From Azorinus chamasolen (taxonomy: Eukaryota > Mollusca > Bivalvia > Cardiida > Solecurtidae), in assembly GCA_963576725.1 (NCBI GenBank), contig OY755241.1, forward strand, positions 59,703,071 to 59,767,070: a stretch of 64,000 nucleotides of DNA, written 5' to 3'. This document shows positions 26,001 through 41,000 of the stretch, piece by piece (within the stretch, counting starts at the first letter, position 1; the number at the start of each line of letters is the position of its first letter). The notes under the pieces were generated by a model. The model was not told where the DNA came from. It saw nothing but the letters and a program-made list of their open reading frames with translations, and did no database searches. A program made the translations under genes and the position numbers.

Positions 26001-29000
26001 GTACGTGTACGAGAATTTTGACAACTTTGCAACATCGGAGCTATGACAACTTTTGTAACATCGGAGCACAGGCGTTAGGCTTATTAAATATGTCTAAAAT
26101 AAGTTAAAATGCCCCTAAATTGACGTTTTGTAACATTTGGGGCCGAAAATATAAAGCTTGGGGCCTTTTGAGACAAAGCTGAAATTTCGTATATTCTATA
26201 TTTATAAGAGAAAGGCAAATAACGGGTGAATAACTCTCGGGCCATCCGATCATCGGGTGCTCCGCTTCAACTGCAATTATTTTCCGACCGGAGGGGAATT
26301 TTCCAACCAAACAAAGATAATATACAAAGAAAAATGTTTTATCTACACGCTGGTACCAAATATCCCATACTTTGTCTTCGTTTTAGCGAGTACAAGGGGC
26401 AAATACCTTCAGAAAACCGTATTTTTTATTTAGTCTGAAAGTTTATAGTTTGCGACAAAGTGCTCGATTTCACTAAAATCCCTGTTCGGGAGCGAATCTG
26501 AGGCTTCTTTCTTGTAGATACTAATGAAAAATGATGAAATATTTTCAAAGGGAATCTTACATACCGGTGACATCACATTTTATTGCCACAGATCCGATTA
26601 AATCTTTTCGGACAATTCCGAGGACCAGAAACGGCTACTTTCATTTTTAACATGTCAAGTGCTCAGAAGAATACATACTGGTTCCCCACTTCGCCGTGTA
26701 CCATCCACATTTTATTGCCACAGATCCGATTAAATCTTTTCGGACAATTCCGAGGACCAGAAACGGCTACTTTCATTTTTAACATGTCAAGTGCTCAGAA
26801 GAATACATACTGGTTCCCCACTTTGCCGTGTACCATCATGAAGAAAGCAGGGTTCCATAATTTGAATGTTTACATAATTGACAAGTCGGTTAACTAAATC
26901 AATTCGAATAGACACTTGCTGGGCAAAATGGTGGAGTCTGTTAGCGTTGAAGTGAAATCCACTGTTCAAAGTTGTCGGGGCTACACTGCTACTAAAATTA
27001 TTTTTGTCTGCGTGTCTTTTGTTCATTAAAGTCTTTGTTTCATACACGTGTTTCCTTGTAAACGCTTTATTATGGGTGGTTTTGTTTGCTTACAGAACAC
27101 AAATGTCCGCTTTTGCCGGACATACCCAATGGCAGGGTTATACATCCCCGGGAGTTGGGCTTCGGCGCATCTGCGAAGTACGAATGTGACGATAAATACA
27201 AGCTACAGGGAACCCAAGTTCGAGCGTGCCAAGGGGATGAGACGTGGAGTGGAATAGAGCCCCGTTGTGTGTGGGACCCAACACTACCAGCTGTCGGTGA
27301 GTTTTTGAGGAGGCGAGTTGGGTTTTACGGTACTAAACCAGGTCATGGAGTGCAAGTGAGTGATGAGTGGCTGTTAAAATGAGGGTAAGGCTAAGATAAT
27401 TAAATCAGCTAACCCAAGCTCTTGGGGTCAAAACTATCTTTAATTATTGGCAAAGGGGATCCGTATTGCTAAGTGTCCAAAACGCATGTCCAGTGGAAAG
27501 CGTCCATGGCAAGCTTAGCGAGATAGTAAGACCTTTGCATATCGGTCTGTTATAACAAAATTAAGTGTTTATTTAACCCTTTCCCTCATATATATACATG
27601 TGTTTTCACGCATTTGCAAACAGAGTAGACCCAGATCAGACGGCTTCTATAGGAGCCCGCTGCCGTCTGATCAGGGCCTGCTCTGTTTGCTGATGGATTT
27701 TGAAAGATCTGTTTCTTTATTTTCAAAAATGACTAAATGTTTCAGTTTCCATATTTCATTATAACTATTTTGTCCATGAATATTCAGTAGGTATAATTTG
27801 TAATAAACAGTTTTGGACAAAAGTTCATAACATGTACTAGGGCATGTACTTACCCTCAGGAAGATTTGGTTATAATTATGTCTCCCCCCCCCATATGTCT
27901 GTCTGTCCGTCTGTCCGTCACACTTTTTGTCCGAACGATAACTTCAATATGCCTGATGCCAGTTGATTGAAACTTCATATATGGAAAGAGCATAATGAGA
28001 GGAAGTGTCATGCACAAGGTCCATAACTCTGGCTTCACTAATATAGGAGTTATTGCCCCTTGTAAACAAAATTCACACTTTTTTGTCCGGACGATAACTC
28101 CTATATGACTCATGCCATTGGATTGAAACTTCATATATGGAAAGAGCATAATGAGAGGAAGTGTCATGCACAAGGTCCATAACTCTGGCTTCACTAATAT
28201 AGGAGTTATTGCCCTTGTAAAAAAATCACACTTTTTTTTTTTGTCTGGACGATAACTCCTATATGGCTCGTGCCATTGGATTGAAACTTCATATATGGAA
28301 AGATCATGACGAGAGGAAGTGTCATGCACAAGGTCCATAACTCTGGCTTCACTAATATTGGAGTTATTGCCCCTTGTAAAAAGATTTACACTTTTTTGTC
28401 TGGACGATAACTCCTATATGGCTCATGCCATTGGATTGAAACTTCATATATGGAAAGAGCATATTGAGAGGAAGTGTCATGCACAAGGACCATAACTCTG
28501 CAGTGTTCCCGTTTACGTCGTAACATGGGATGCAACATCAATGATCGAAATTTTACCGATTTAAATGAATCCAGGTAAATTAACAGCTGAAACTCGGTCT
28601 TACATCAATCCGGATCAATAAACAAAGTGAACTCCGTTTTCTTGACATTTTTTTCCGCAATTGCAACGCATCTATTAATATTGAGTCCTGGGTTATTCCA
28701 GGTACGTAGGAGGGCACCTGCATTGACTTGTTACGATTTCCACCCTAATGTCAGCATCTAAAATTATGTAATACTACGAGAACCGTTCTGGTGCGTAGTA
28801 ATGACACTTGGGTGCTGAAAAAAGATGGCATCTGCTAGTAAAATGTTGAACACGCCAGGAAATTTTAAGCATTATGGGTGCAAGTCTGAGAGTTTAAAGA
28901 CTTGTAAGTAAATGATGTTAGCCCTGAAACCAATAGCATTACCATGTGATGCTTTGTATGCACTGAAAATGAAGTGAAAACCGCCTTTACGTACCAGCGG

Positions 29001-32000
29001 ATACAGTGATGCTCAGCTCAGTTCACTCAAACGATGCTCATCGTCATGCACTTCAAATCAAAGCATCAAGAAATACCTTATTATAATACAGTGCTTGTAA
29101 AACTTACCATTTGATGTTAAATGATACATCCAGTGTAAGTCTTAAATAGTTTTACCCCTTTACATTTAATGGTGCAAAAATCTCCATTACAAAATCAGGA
29201 GTGAAATTATCTGGGACTCAGTTGTATTTGCTTGGGACGCAACTTTTGCTGATGCCCTGGGTCCCAGGGACTCGGTAAAATTAAATCCTAATGAGAACAC
29301 TGACTCTGGCTTCACTATTATAGGAGTTATTGCCCCTTGTAAAAAAATTCACACTTTTTTGTCCGGACGATAAGTCCTATATGGCTCATGCCATTGGATT
29401 GAAACTTCATATATGGAAAGATCATGACGAGAGGAAGTGTCATGCACAAGGTCCATAACTCTGGCTTCACTAATATTGGAGTTATTGCCCTTTGTAAAAA
29501 AAAATCACAATTTTTTGTCCGGACGATAACTCCTATATGGCACATGCCATTGGAGTGAAACTTCATACATGGAAAGATCATAATAAGAGAAAGTGTCATG
29601 CATAAGATCCTTAACTTGGGCTTCAATAAATTTAGAGTTATTGCCCCTTGTACATTTGTTTAACGCTTGTCCGGACGATAACTCCTACATGGCTCTTGCC
29701 ATCGTATTGAAACTTCAAACATGGAGAGAGCATGATGAGAGAAAGTGTCATGAACAAGGGCCCGTAACTCTTGCTTCAATACTTTTGGAGTTATTGCCCT
29801 TTGTTACATTTTTGGCCGATCAACAACTCCTGTTTGACTGATGCTATTGGAATGATATTTTATTTATGGAAAGGGCATGATGAAAGTAAGTGTCATGCAC
29901 AAGGGCCATAACTCTGGTATCAATATTTTTGGAGTTATTAGCTGTTATCATTTTGTTTGGAAAGTGCATAATGGGGGGAAGTATCATTCATCAGGTCCAT
30001 AACATTTTTAGTGATTTCCCCTTACATATTGTTTTTATTAGAGGGGAGACATCCGTTTTTGTGACAAAAACCTCTAGTATGATTTAGATATACAGTAAAA
30101 CCTCTCTATACCTGGATTCTAGTAGAAAAGAATTTAGATACTTTAAGGCAGGTGACTGCTTAATGCAGGGTGAAAATCTTTCAGAAAGCTCCTAGAGGGG
30201 AGCTTTCTGCAAGACTTTCACCCTACATTAAGCTGCCACCTGTCTCGAAGACCGATATTTATACTAAACTTAACGTCCAGTTTAGAGAGGGTTTACTGTA
30301 TAATCTTAAAGTTCCTGTCATGACCAAAACGATCTGTGTCCATATACTATTATAAAAATTATTTCTAATAAATATTCATGGGGTCATTATTTCTTACATT
30401 AATATTCATAGGAGAACGTGTCGAAGACTAAACAAAGACTGGCAGCTCAATAGTTGAACGTTTTGTCTCCGTTTCAGAGAAGAAAGGTTGTACTCGGCCT
30501 CCACTGGTGTCCAACGCAGTACATAATGGGGGAACCAATCGACAGTCGTTTCCGCTCCAGTCAGTGTTACTGTACACATGCTTGCCAGGGTACACAATGG
30601 ACAGGGACGGGGTCCCACGAGCGTTTTGTGTGGCCAAAGGAGGCTGGGTTGGACCAGTCATGAAGTGCACAAGTATGTCAAATTAACCAATTATTTTTTA
30701 GTAACTAGAGCTACAGATAAAAGGTGTGTACTCAAATACTAAAATCGTCCATTTCTTCACCAAACCATATACTGTAATAAATATCTGGAGCTCTGCAATT
30801 TTATACAGTTCAAATGTAGCGATAGATGAAGAAGTGAAATGAAACTGTTCGACCATGTATCATAGTGTCTCTAATAAACACTACTTTATATTTTAAACCC
30901 CTTTCCCTGTTCTATGTTTACTCCAAATCTCAATACCTACTGAGTCTACTCTGTAGATGTGTGGAAACATGTTTATATGAGGGAAAGGGTTAAGTATTAA
31001 TGTAAGAAGTAATGACATCAGGAATATTTCTTAGCTCAATTTTTATAATACTACTTGGACATTTGATTTTTTATAACCTTGGCAAAAAGTGTACAATCAC
31101 ATAAATATTATTTTATAATGAAGAAAATATTCCAAAATAGGGAATTAATAAAATACATAAGTAATTGCTCTGATCTAATATTTCGACCACTAAGGGCCTT
31201 TTTCAAGGATTATCATGATAATCTTTGAAAAAGGCCCTTAGTGGTCGAAATATTAGATCAGAGCAATTCAAATATTATTTTATAAGCAAACAGAAGAGAC
31301 CCTGATCAGACGGCTCCCATAGGAGCCGTTTGATCTGGGTCTAATGTGTTTGCAAATGCATGAAAAGGAATTTATGTGAAGAACGGGGTTAAAAGAGCGT
31401 CTTACATTTTGTACACAGGTTATATCTTAACATTTTCCTCAGTAAATACGCCTTCTTATCCTCTGTAAAAGTCACTTCTTGAAACCATTATGATAAATAG
31501 CATTTGCTGCATAGGAGCAAATGCTCTATTTATCACAATGGTTTCAATACTACACAATTCTAACATTTTTATTTTCTCTAGGAATTGCTCCTTTTTGGTA
31601 GATTTATTCAAAGAGGTTGGATCTTAAAATAGCCTATGGAGTATTGGGTTAATGCAGAATGATAACGACACAGAAAACTAAGCTACGACCTGTATTTTGA
31701 AAAAAAAATACTTCTTTATTAAATTATTATTATATATGGGTTTAGTTGCTTTGTTGATCGCTGCCCCCCCCCCCCCCCCCCCCCCCCCCACCCAGAAATA
31801 AGGGAGTGCGTATTAGAGTGGGATTTTATTAACTAAAGGAGAATATGGTTTATACCTGGATTTGAATATGTAGCCCATCTGTACATGTTCAAGTATGCTT
31901 TTGGGGGCCATTGAATCTCCATCGTCCGAGCGTCACGTGCAGTTATTTTACTTGAGACCCTATTTATCCCTTTCCCTGTTTTGTGTTTATTACAAATTCC

Positions 32001-35000
32001 AATACCTACTGAATATTCATGGCCAAAACAGCTATAATGAAATATGGAAGATGAAACACTGTAGTGATGTTAGACAGTTTTGAAACATCTTTCAAATTCC
32101 ATTAGCAAACGGACCGTCCAGGAGCCGTCTGATCTGGGTCTACTCTGTTTGCAGATGCGTAAAACACGTTTGTATGAGGAAAAGGGTTAAATAAATGGAT
32201 ATTTCGGGTTTATTATATTCAGATCAGAAAGTGTTAGTATTTTATATTCATGACATGCATTATCATTTGTGTTTATTCTCTTTTCATATACCACAGAAAG
32301 AAAAGCAGAAGGTAAGGGAGGTAACTATGCTTGAAGTATGCACTAGAAAAAAAAAGATTTACATCTCTTGTCGTTAACCCGTCACTAAACGTTCATATTT
32401 TCTGTTATGTCTTCTTCGTGTGATGTCGGTGTTGCTTACGTTAATTAGTCGGGTGTTTTGAAAACAGCTGGAAATTGTTTCTATGTAAAAATATAATGAT
32501 CAAAACCTTAAAACATACTATATATAAAATCTCTAAAACACACACTTTATCAATAAACATATATCTATGTAAAAGCAAGTGCTTTCTTAATGCAAGATAA
32601 AAGTTATGCAGAAAGTTCCTGCATTGGCTTTCTGCATAACTTTCATTCTGCAATAAGCTTATGTAACCACCTGTCTTTAAACCCAGCATAAGACCTGGTT
32701 TTAATGATCAATTTAGAGGGGTTTTACATTTGTCAATGTATATTTTGTCAAGGAACGTTGTAATAGCCAATATTCTCTCATTAACTCTTTAATCCATAAA
32801 TACGCTTTTCTACGTCTTTGCAAACCGAGTTTATTGTGTAAATGTATAATAGATCTGCTTCTCCAGTTTCTAATACATGTAATACCAAACATTCCATTGT
32901 ATATATGGCATTATAAAAATGCAGCGAATCAATATTCATGCAGTTGTCATTAATTCTATAATTACATGAATAAAGAAGGGTTACTGTTCAGTTTAGACCC
33001 TTTTTAACCCTTTCACCACCAATGTCGCAAAAATGCACCACAACAAATAGTGCAGCCCTAGATCAGACGCAGCCTTTACAAGGCATCGTCTGATCAGAGA
33101 CTTCACTTTTGTCTCAAACTTTATTTCTATATCTGTGCTTTATTCCTTCGAAAATTGCATTTATTTATCTGATTTCCTTATTCAAATTACCGAACGATTT
33201 ATCAAAATTGGTTTGCAGACAATTAGAAATTTGGCGCCGAAATGGTTAATGGTCTGTTGAAACTTATTCTTAGCGTCAGTTGCGACCTTTTTCAAGGTCA
33301 TGATCGATTTAACTTCTACATGTAGTGGCCGCTAAAGGCTTTTGTAATGGTACTGTTGACCCTAATCAAATTCTCACTATTTAATAGTCACCTGCGCCTT
33401 TTTTTCGCTTGGGAATATTTCAATGGTTTGTTGAGACTCTTTTTAATGGTCACTTTGGAATATTTCAATGGTCTGTAGAGACTTGTTTTTTAATGGTCAC
33501 TTGGGAATATTTCAATCGTGGGTTGAGACTCTTTTTTAATGGTCGCGAGGGAATATTTCAATCGTGGGTTGACACTTTTTAATGGTCAGTTGCAACCACA
33601 TAATGCATTAACATATGAATATGTGACAGCAGTTGGTAGCTTAATGCAGGGCTAAGGTTTCTAATGAGGAGCTTTCTGCAAAATGTTTGCCTTGCAGTAA
33701 GCTACCACTTGTCTTAGAAATCCACATGCAGTAGAACACCTCTAATGTGATCACTTAATGAATAAACATGGCTGTCTTTATAAGGAGGTGGTTGCTTAAT
33801 GCAGGATGAAGGGAGCATTCTGCATAACTTTCGTCCTGCATTAAGCCTCCACCTGCCTTTGCCACTGAAATAAAATGCCCTTTCGTGTCTCTCATTATAT
33901 CATTCAAAATAGTGTACAGCGGACGTCATATAAAGCATCTACATAATGACTAGAAATTGATGTAAATGGTTCTTTTTCTGCATAAATTCTTTTTCTGCAT
34001 AAAGAATACTGCATGTATACAGTAAAAACCCCTCTAATGCGACCACCAAAAAGGGCAAAATTCACAGTGGCAAAGGCAGGTGGTAGCTTAATGCAGGACG
34101 AAAGTTATGCAGAAAGGTTTCTGTATAACTTTTGCCCTGCATTAAGCAACCACCTGCTTATGAAGACAACCATGTTTGTTCATTAAGTGATCGCATTAGA
34201 TGGGTTTTACTGTAGTCTGCAATTCTTCAGTTCAATTGAAGAACACACAAACTAATATGATTATAAACTTAATCACGTGGTAGCGAACTTACATAATTGT
34301 GCTAAAATAGAAAAAATCACAAGCATGCATGCTCTTTCTGCATAAATTTTACCCTGTATATTCTATAAATAATATTGCATATTTTCTGCTAAACATCAGT
34401 TCAAATTAATAACATGCATTTTTTAAAACTACATGTAATCTGATTACCATTTTAACATTTAGCCTGCCGGTGAATGATTACCTTTGCAAACAGTTTGGAT
34501 CCAGATGAGACGCAGAGTAACTCGGCATCTCATCAGGTTCCAAATTGTTTGATACTCTGACCGTGCTGTTGAAAAGAAATGCAAGATCAATCAGCTGTGA
34601 CAACTGAAATCGATGACGTTTTCTACAAACAAATTTTGCTCAGCAGGCTAAAGGCTAATGAGCTGATTTCGTAAACGATTTTAGTTTGTCTGTTATTCGA
34701 TGGGAAGAAAGGGCTATTGTCAAAACTCCGGCATCTGTGTTGTCTTCTTCGTTGTCGTTGTCGTCATTTCATGTTGGCTATTACTAATCATAGATATGTA
34801 TATCTTATGAAACTCACTTCACCAGAGCTAAAATAGGACAGACGAGCGTCCAGGCATCCACATCAGGGTCCATGTGCTTATATAGCATTTTATTTGAGTC
34901 TGAGTTTGTTCTCAAGCTTTTGATTGGTCAGATTTGAGACAAAGGCTCAAATCTGACCAATCAAAAATTTGAGAACAAACTCGGACTCAACTAAAAAGTT

Positions 35001-38000
35001 TTATAAGCATGGATAATGGAGTTCTTGGTTTGTATAATGCTCAGCTTGCATGAACATGCATTTTATGAAACTAATATGATTACAAACTGGAACAGGTGAT
35101 TTCACAAACGATTTTTATGCTGAAAAATGTCATTGTGCATAAATGGGCTAAAATAGAAAAACAAAACCACACACATGCACACACACAAACATGGATACAG
35201 ATGACATGTGCACATGCACTGCACACACACACACACACATATACAACTTCATTTAGTGTGACTTTATCGTTTTCTAGACATTAGTTGCCCACGTTTGAGT
35301 GACATTGCTAACGGTTACGTGGAACAAGCTGATGTTGTTGATATTGGTGGAAACGCCACTTATCGGTGTAAATCAGGCTTCCATCTGGCAGGAAGGCAGA
35401 TAAGAAGGTGTGGTCAGAATAGGCGCTGGGAAGGGGCAGAACCTAGCTGCGAAAAAGGTATTTTTGGGTTCGGGTTGATTATTATCCATATTTTATCATC
35501 CATGGTGAATTTAAAAGACATAATTATGTAATTAAAAGTAAGATCGCAGATTCATTTCATATCATTGATTGCTAACTCTACTGGCACTTTTCCTGTCACA
35601 CCGGTCAATGTATTGGTTATTTTGAGTCACAGATAGGATACGCAAAATAAAACATTTTCAAGAATAACTTCTTTATTCATCCACCAAACCCCATGTTGTG
35701 ACCACTCTTTAGAATTGTCTCTTCGAGACGATTTTAAAGTGTGGTCACAACATAGGGTTTGGTGGAGAAATGACAATTTTAGTATTTGAGTGTGCACATT
35801 TGTCTGTTGCTCTTATGTTATTCCCTTCAACTTTCGGTCCATTTATTGGCTTCAAGGTTTGTTTTATTACTTTGAGCACACTAGCTACCGATCCATGATT
35901 AACATTGCAGACCATTTGCATTCAAATGGGACACCAAACGGTTTGGTGTCATATCAGGTCCCAAAATGTTTGAAACCCGGTCATGTCTTTAACCCTTTCC
36001 CTGTCCTGTGTTCATTTCAAATTTCAATACCTACTGATTATTCATAGATAAAATGATTATAACGAAATATGCAAGATGGAAAAGTGTAGCCATTTTAGAG
36101 AAGTAAAGACACAGATCTTTGAAATTCTGATAGCAAACAGAGTAGACCCTGATCAGATGGCTCCTCTAGGAGCCGTCTGATCTGGGTCTACTCTATTTGC
36201 AAATGTACGAAAACACGTTTATATGAGGGAAAGGATTAAAATTAACCCTTTCCCTGTTGGTTTATCCATGTATAATGACAATTATAATTATTTTATAGCT
36301 GAATGTTTAAAATGGCATATGACCAAATTATATGTTGGGTACTTGTAGCGACTGTAGAGACAGGTCTATTATGTCATAAGCAAATAAAATAGACATTGAT
36401 CAGATAGCTGCTCCAGGATCCGTCTTATATGAGTCCATCGTGTTTGCAAATGCGTGAAAAGGCGTTTATATGAAGGAAAGTGTCAAATAATATCGGTTTC
36501 AACATCTGAAGTAGAAGGCATGTTCTGTGAACAAGCATTTGTTGAAGCATTCTAAAAGTCATATACTGTTAATAACGTGTATGCAAATAATGTGACTATC
36601 AGAAAAACAAATATTGTGGACTAATTGGTTGTGCCACTTGCAAATAGTTTCAAGCCACACATGAGCACTGTATCATATACAGTACAACCTCTCTAAACTG
36701 GAAATTTAGTAGAAAAGAATCTAGATACTTTTAGGCAGGTGGCTGCTTAATGCAAGGTGAAAGTCTTGCAGAAAGCTCCTAGAGGAGCTTTCTGCATGGT
36801 TTTCATCCTGCATTAAGCTGCCGCCTGCCTGTCTTCAATATTTATACAACATTTAACATCCTGTTTAGAAAGGTTTTACTGTATTATAAATACTGTTCCT
36901 GAACTTGGTTTATGTTGCTGTAAAGAAGGAGAATAAGGATGTATAACTTCTGTTCATAATCGTCTTTGGCTGTTACATTTATAGTGACGTGTGCTCCACC
37001 GCCTGTCATTGAGAATGCTGCGCACAACGGGAACGAAGATCATTTCAGATTCCCTACCGGCGCCCAGCTGCAATACACCTGTGACCACGGCTTCTATGGT
37101 GACGGACACCCGCGAGCCATGTGCACCGAGGGGAGATGGATTGGACTTACTCTTGTGTGCAAACGTAATATATGTTACTAGCAATGGATATTTGTATCAT
37201 CTTACATTGTGAAATTACAGAATGCATGTTTAACTCATTATCTCCTAGACTATTTTATAGCCATAACCTTTGAATGAATCTGCCGAAAATGAGCATTTAC
37301 TAGAGAAAGGGAAACTTTTAGAATTGTGTAGTCCTGAAATCATTGTGATAAGTAAAGCATTTGCTCCGTAGAAGCAAATGCTCTATTTATCACAATGGTT
37401 TAAAAAAAAAGAAGACTTTTTAAACTCATGATAAGAAACGGAATCAAGGAGGTGTAAACAAATCAAGCAAAATAGGCAATTGACATGATGTGGAGTCATT
37501 TATGTTTAGCCTAATCTTTAAACAATATATCCCGTATATTACCCGTTACTCCATGAATATTCATAATACGAAATAATGACATCATGAATATTAACTAGCT
37601 AATTCTTATATTGGCTTTGTGTTAAAAGTAAGGGGGCTTTTTATGCCCACATTGACGATGGTCAGGGGGCATATTGTTTTTGCCCTGTCTGTTTGTTTGT
37701 CTGTTTGTTTGTTTGTCAGCAACTTTTACATTGGTCATAACTTTTGGGCCAGTACAGATAGAGACTTGATATTTGGCATACATATGTATCTCATAAAGCC
37801 GCACATTTTGAGGGGTGACATGTCAAGGTCAAGGTCATCCTTCAAGGTCAGAGGTCAAATATATGGGTCAAATCACCGACTTTAACATTGGCCATAACTT
37901 TTGGACCAGTAGAGATAGAGACTTGATATTTGGCATGCTTGTGTATCTCATGAGGCTGCACATTTTGAGGGGTGACATGTCAAGGTCAAGGTCATCCTTC

Positions 38001-41000
38001 AAGGTCAAATATATGAGGGGGCATAGTGTTTCACAAACACATCTTGTTTTATCACGACTAAAACTGTAGAATAGGATCTATATTGTTTCATAAGCAAACT
38101 GAGCAGACCCTGATCTGATGGCTAATAATGAGTTACAGTTGAACTTCGATATCTCAAACTCGGATAACTCGAACATCGGGATAACTCGAACTAAAAGTTT
38201 GGTCCTTCCAAAACTTACAATATAGACTTTATCTAAAATGCAACGATACAGATATCTAGAAAAATACATGTGGCAGCGTAATGCAGGTATAACGTAATGC
38301 TTAAAGCTCCTGCAGAAGCTTTCAGCCTTACTTTAGACCTGTGTTAAAATTTGAACTCGAGAAATTGTCTAGATTAGAAAGCGGATAACTCGAACATCTG
38401 TTATCTCAAACTAATTCGTATAGTCTCTTACTGTTCGAAATATCGAAGTTCAACTGTAATTGCATCTCAGTATAAACAGAGTATGACATTGTAGCGCGTG
38501 GTTGTGGATTTCCTGGTGACGTCATCAATGGTAGACGGTCGGGGTATACCTTCATCTACCCACACAGAGTATTTTATCAATGCAACGAAGGGTATGTGAT
38601 GATAGGCGAAGATAATCGACAGTGCCAGGCCAACGGTGAATGGAGTAACGACTTACCAATATGCAAACGTAAGTGACATTGACCTTTGACCCTGAAAATG
38701 GGGGTAAACAGTATACAAGATATTTGCAAACAGTGTAGACCCCGATCAAAGGGCTCCTTGGGGAGCCCTTTGATCAGGGTCTGCACTGTTTTTCATACAA
38801 ATCATTTCCCCCTATATGCAAACGGACAGGTGTATCAGGCATTTAAAAGTATCTAACAATGATCAACAAACATGTGACTAGGCTACGAAATGCAGTTTCC
38901 AACCTACAACGGACATGTACAGTAGAACCCCTCTAATGCGACCATTTAATGAATAAACATGGGTGTCTTTATAAGCAGGTGGTTGCTTAATGCAGCACAA
39001 AGGTAATGCAGAAAGCTCCTCTAGAAGCTTTCTACATTACTCTTGTCCTGCATGAAGCTACCACCTGCCTCTACTTTGCACCAAGAATTATACCTCTTTT
39101 AGAGGGGTTTTACTGTAATTGTACATTACGGACACATACATATACATGCTACGCATCTTCATAAACTATATTCAGTCCATTAAGTTCGGAAAGTGGGAGA
39201 TCCTTTGAAAGCAAAAGTACCAATGCAAAAAAAGGAAAATTGGAGACTCGGTCTGTCCATGAGCATTAATTAAAAGTACAACCCTACTAATGCCCCTAGC
39301 TTAGCGGTATTCAATTTCCATACTAAAACACAAAAACTGGTGATCCCGAAGGAGCAAAAAATATAACAACGTCGAGATGAAGTAGGAAGAGGATTTTTTT
39401 GGCCGCCACACAAGCACTTAACTGGTATCACACGCGCTTCTTTTTTCTTTTTTTTTGAGCGGGACTCTTATAGGTAAAAAACGTCGACAGTTTCCCATGG
39501 AACTGACTGAGCTATTACAGAATATAAACTGTTTGAGAATTTAATTGGATATTAACTCATATAATAAAACAAAAATTATGACTTGAATAAATAAACAATA
39601 TTTAGATATAATCACATTCTTAATTCAAGTACAACTTTTTTAATTCCATTACCTTTTAGTGTTATTTAACCCTTTGTCTGCTATGAAAAAGAGGTCTGCT
39701 TAAGCTCCAATATTTTGCTACTGTCACTTATTTCTGATTCTTTCAAGCTTTTGAGAAACTATTGACAGAGTGAGTATTGAGGTTCTTTTATAAAAAGAAC
39801 CCAAAAACTCATGCCAGATCCAGAGCAGAGAAACCTCGTTGTATGTAATACGTTACATTGTTGATTTCTAACACAGGTGGCCACATAGTGCAGGCTGAAA
39901 GTCATGCAGAAAGCTCCTCTAGGAGCTTTCTGCATGACTTTCACCCAGCATTAAGCAGCCACCTGCCTACAAAGACATAAATTCTCCATTACTGAATGTT
40001 CGTAGTATCAAGCTTTTACTGTAGCCTCATGGAATGTTTGTACTTTGTTAACTGTTTAGGACGTCACCAACCATCCTGCGTTAATTTAACCTTCCCCGTG
40101 CTGAAATAAAATGCCTGCTCAATTTCTGATTTAATGATTTTTTTCCACTGACTTCCGATTCTATCAAACTTTTCAGAAACTGTTGTCCGAGTGTCAAACA
40201 GCTTTGATCCTGATGAGACGCCGAGTTACTCGGTGTCTCATCTGGATCCAAACTGTTTGCAAATGTTATTCAGGTCGCGCTTAGCAGGTTAAGGGTTAAC
40301 ATTTTTCTTGGAACTATTTCTTACGCAATAATCTTCTTCGTTCACTCATTGATGGTCGTGTAGTTCTGGCTATATGTATACATGTACATGTATATCAAAT
40401 ACGCCCTGCATAATAATGTATTCTTTTAATTATAACATCATAAAGATCGTCGTCATCATAATTAATCAGCAAATGATTGATAACTGTAATCATTAAAAAT
40501 GTCTTGGTTAATATATTAACACATTATCTCCTAGTGACGCATTTTTGCGCATCTATAGAAGTCACTTTATGAAACCATTATGATAAATAGAGCATTTGCT
40601 CCTATAGGAGCAAATGCTCTATTTATCACAATGGTTTCAAACTACAACATTCTAAATTTTTTCCTTTCCTCTAGTTAATGCTCCTTTTCGGTGGATACAT
40701 TCAAAGAGACTGGGTCTAAAATAGCCTAGGAGAGAATGAGTTAAACTTGTGATACTCCTGAATATAATAATTTGTACCAGAACTATGTTCTCAGCGCATT
40801 ATTGAAAATGTAAGTTATCCGTTTTTTTTCTATTTCAATTGTTCTTCATCGTATATGTATACTTAACAAAATTTCTAATTGGTTATCCGCTTATCTTAAC
40901 CCATCTCTTGCTGAATTTTGAAATACATTTCTCCTTCTTTACCCATGCCCTGTTGTATAATTACATATATCTTCACTGTGTACACGTATTTCGCTGTGCA

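Noticed and set aside
26583..26897. 104-codon frame with a repeated 44-residue block
   Set aside because: Arises from the 132-bp duplication, whose length keeps frame; no other coding sign.
27856..29841. Frames with repeated KPELWTLCMTLPL-like peptides
   Set aside because: They are translations of the 155-bp units, which shift frame between copies.
37622..38069. Frames on both strands over the tandem-core element
   Set aside because: They consist of repeat units and TCTG-type run translation (QTNRQTNRQ); non-coding.
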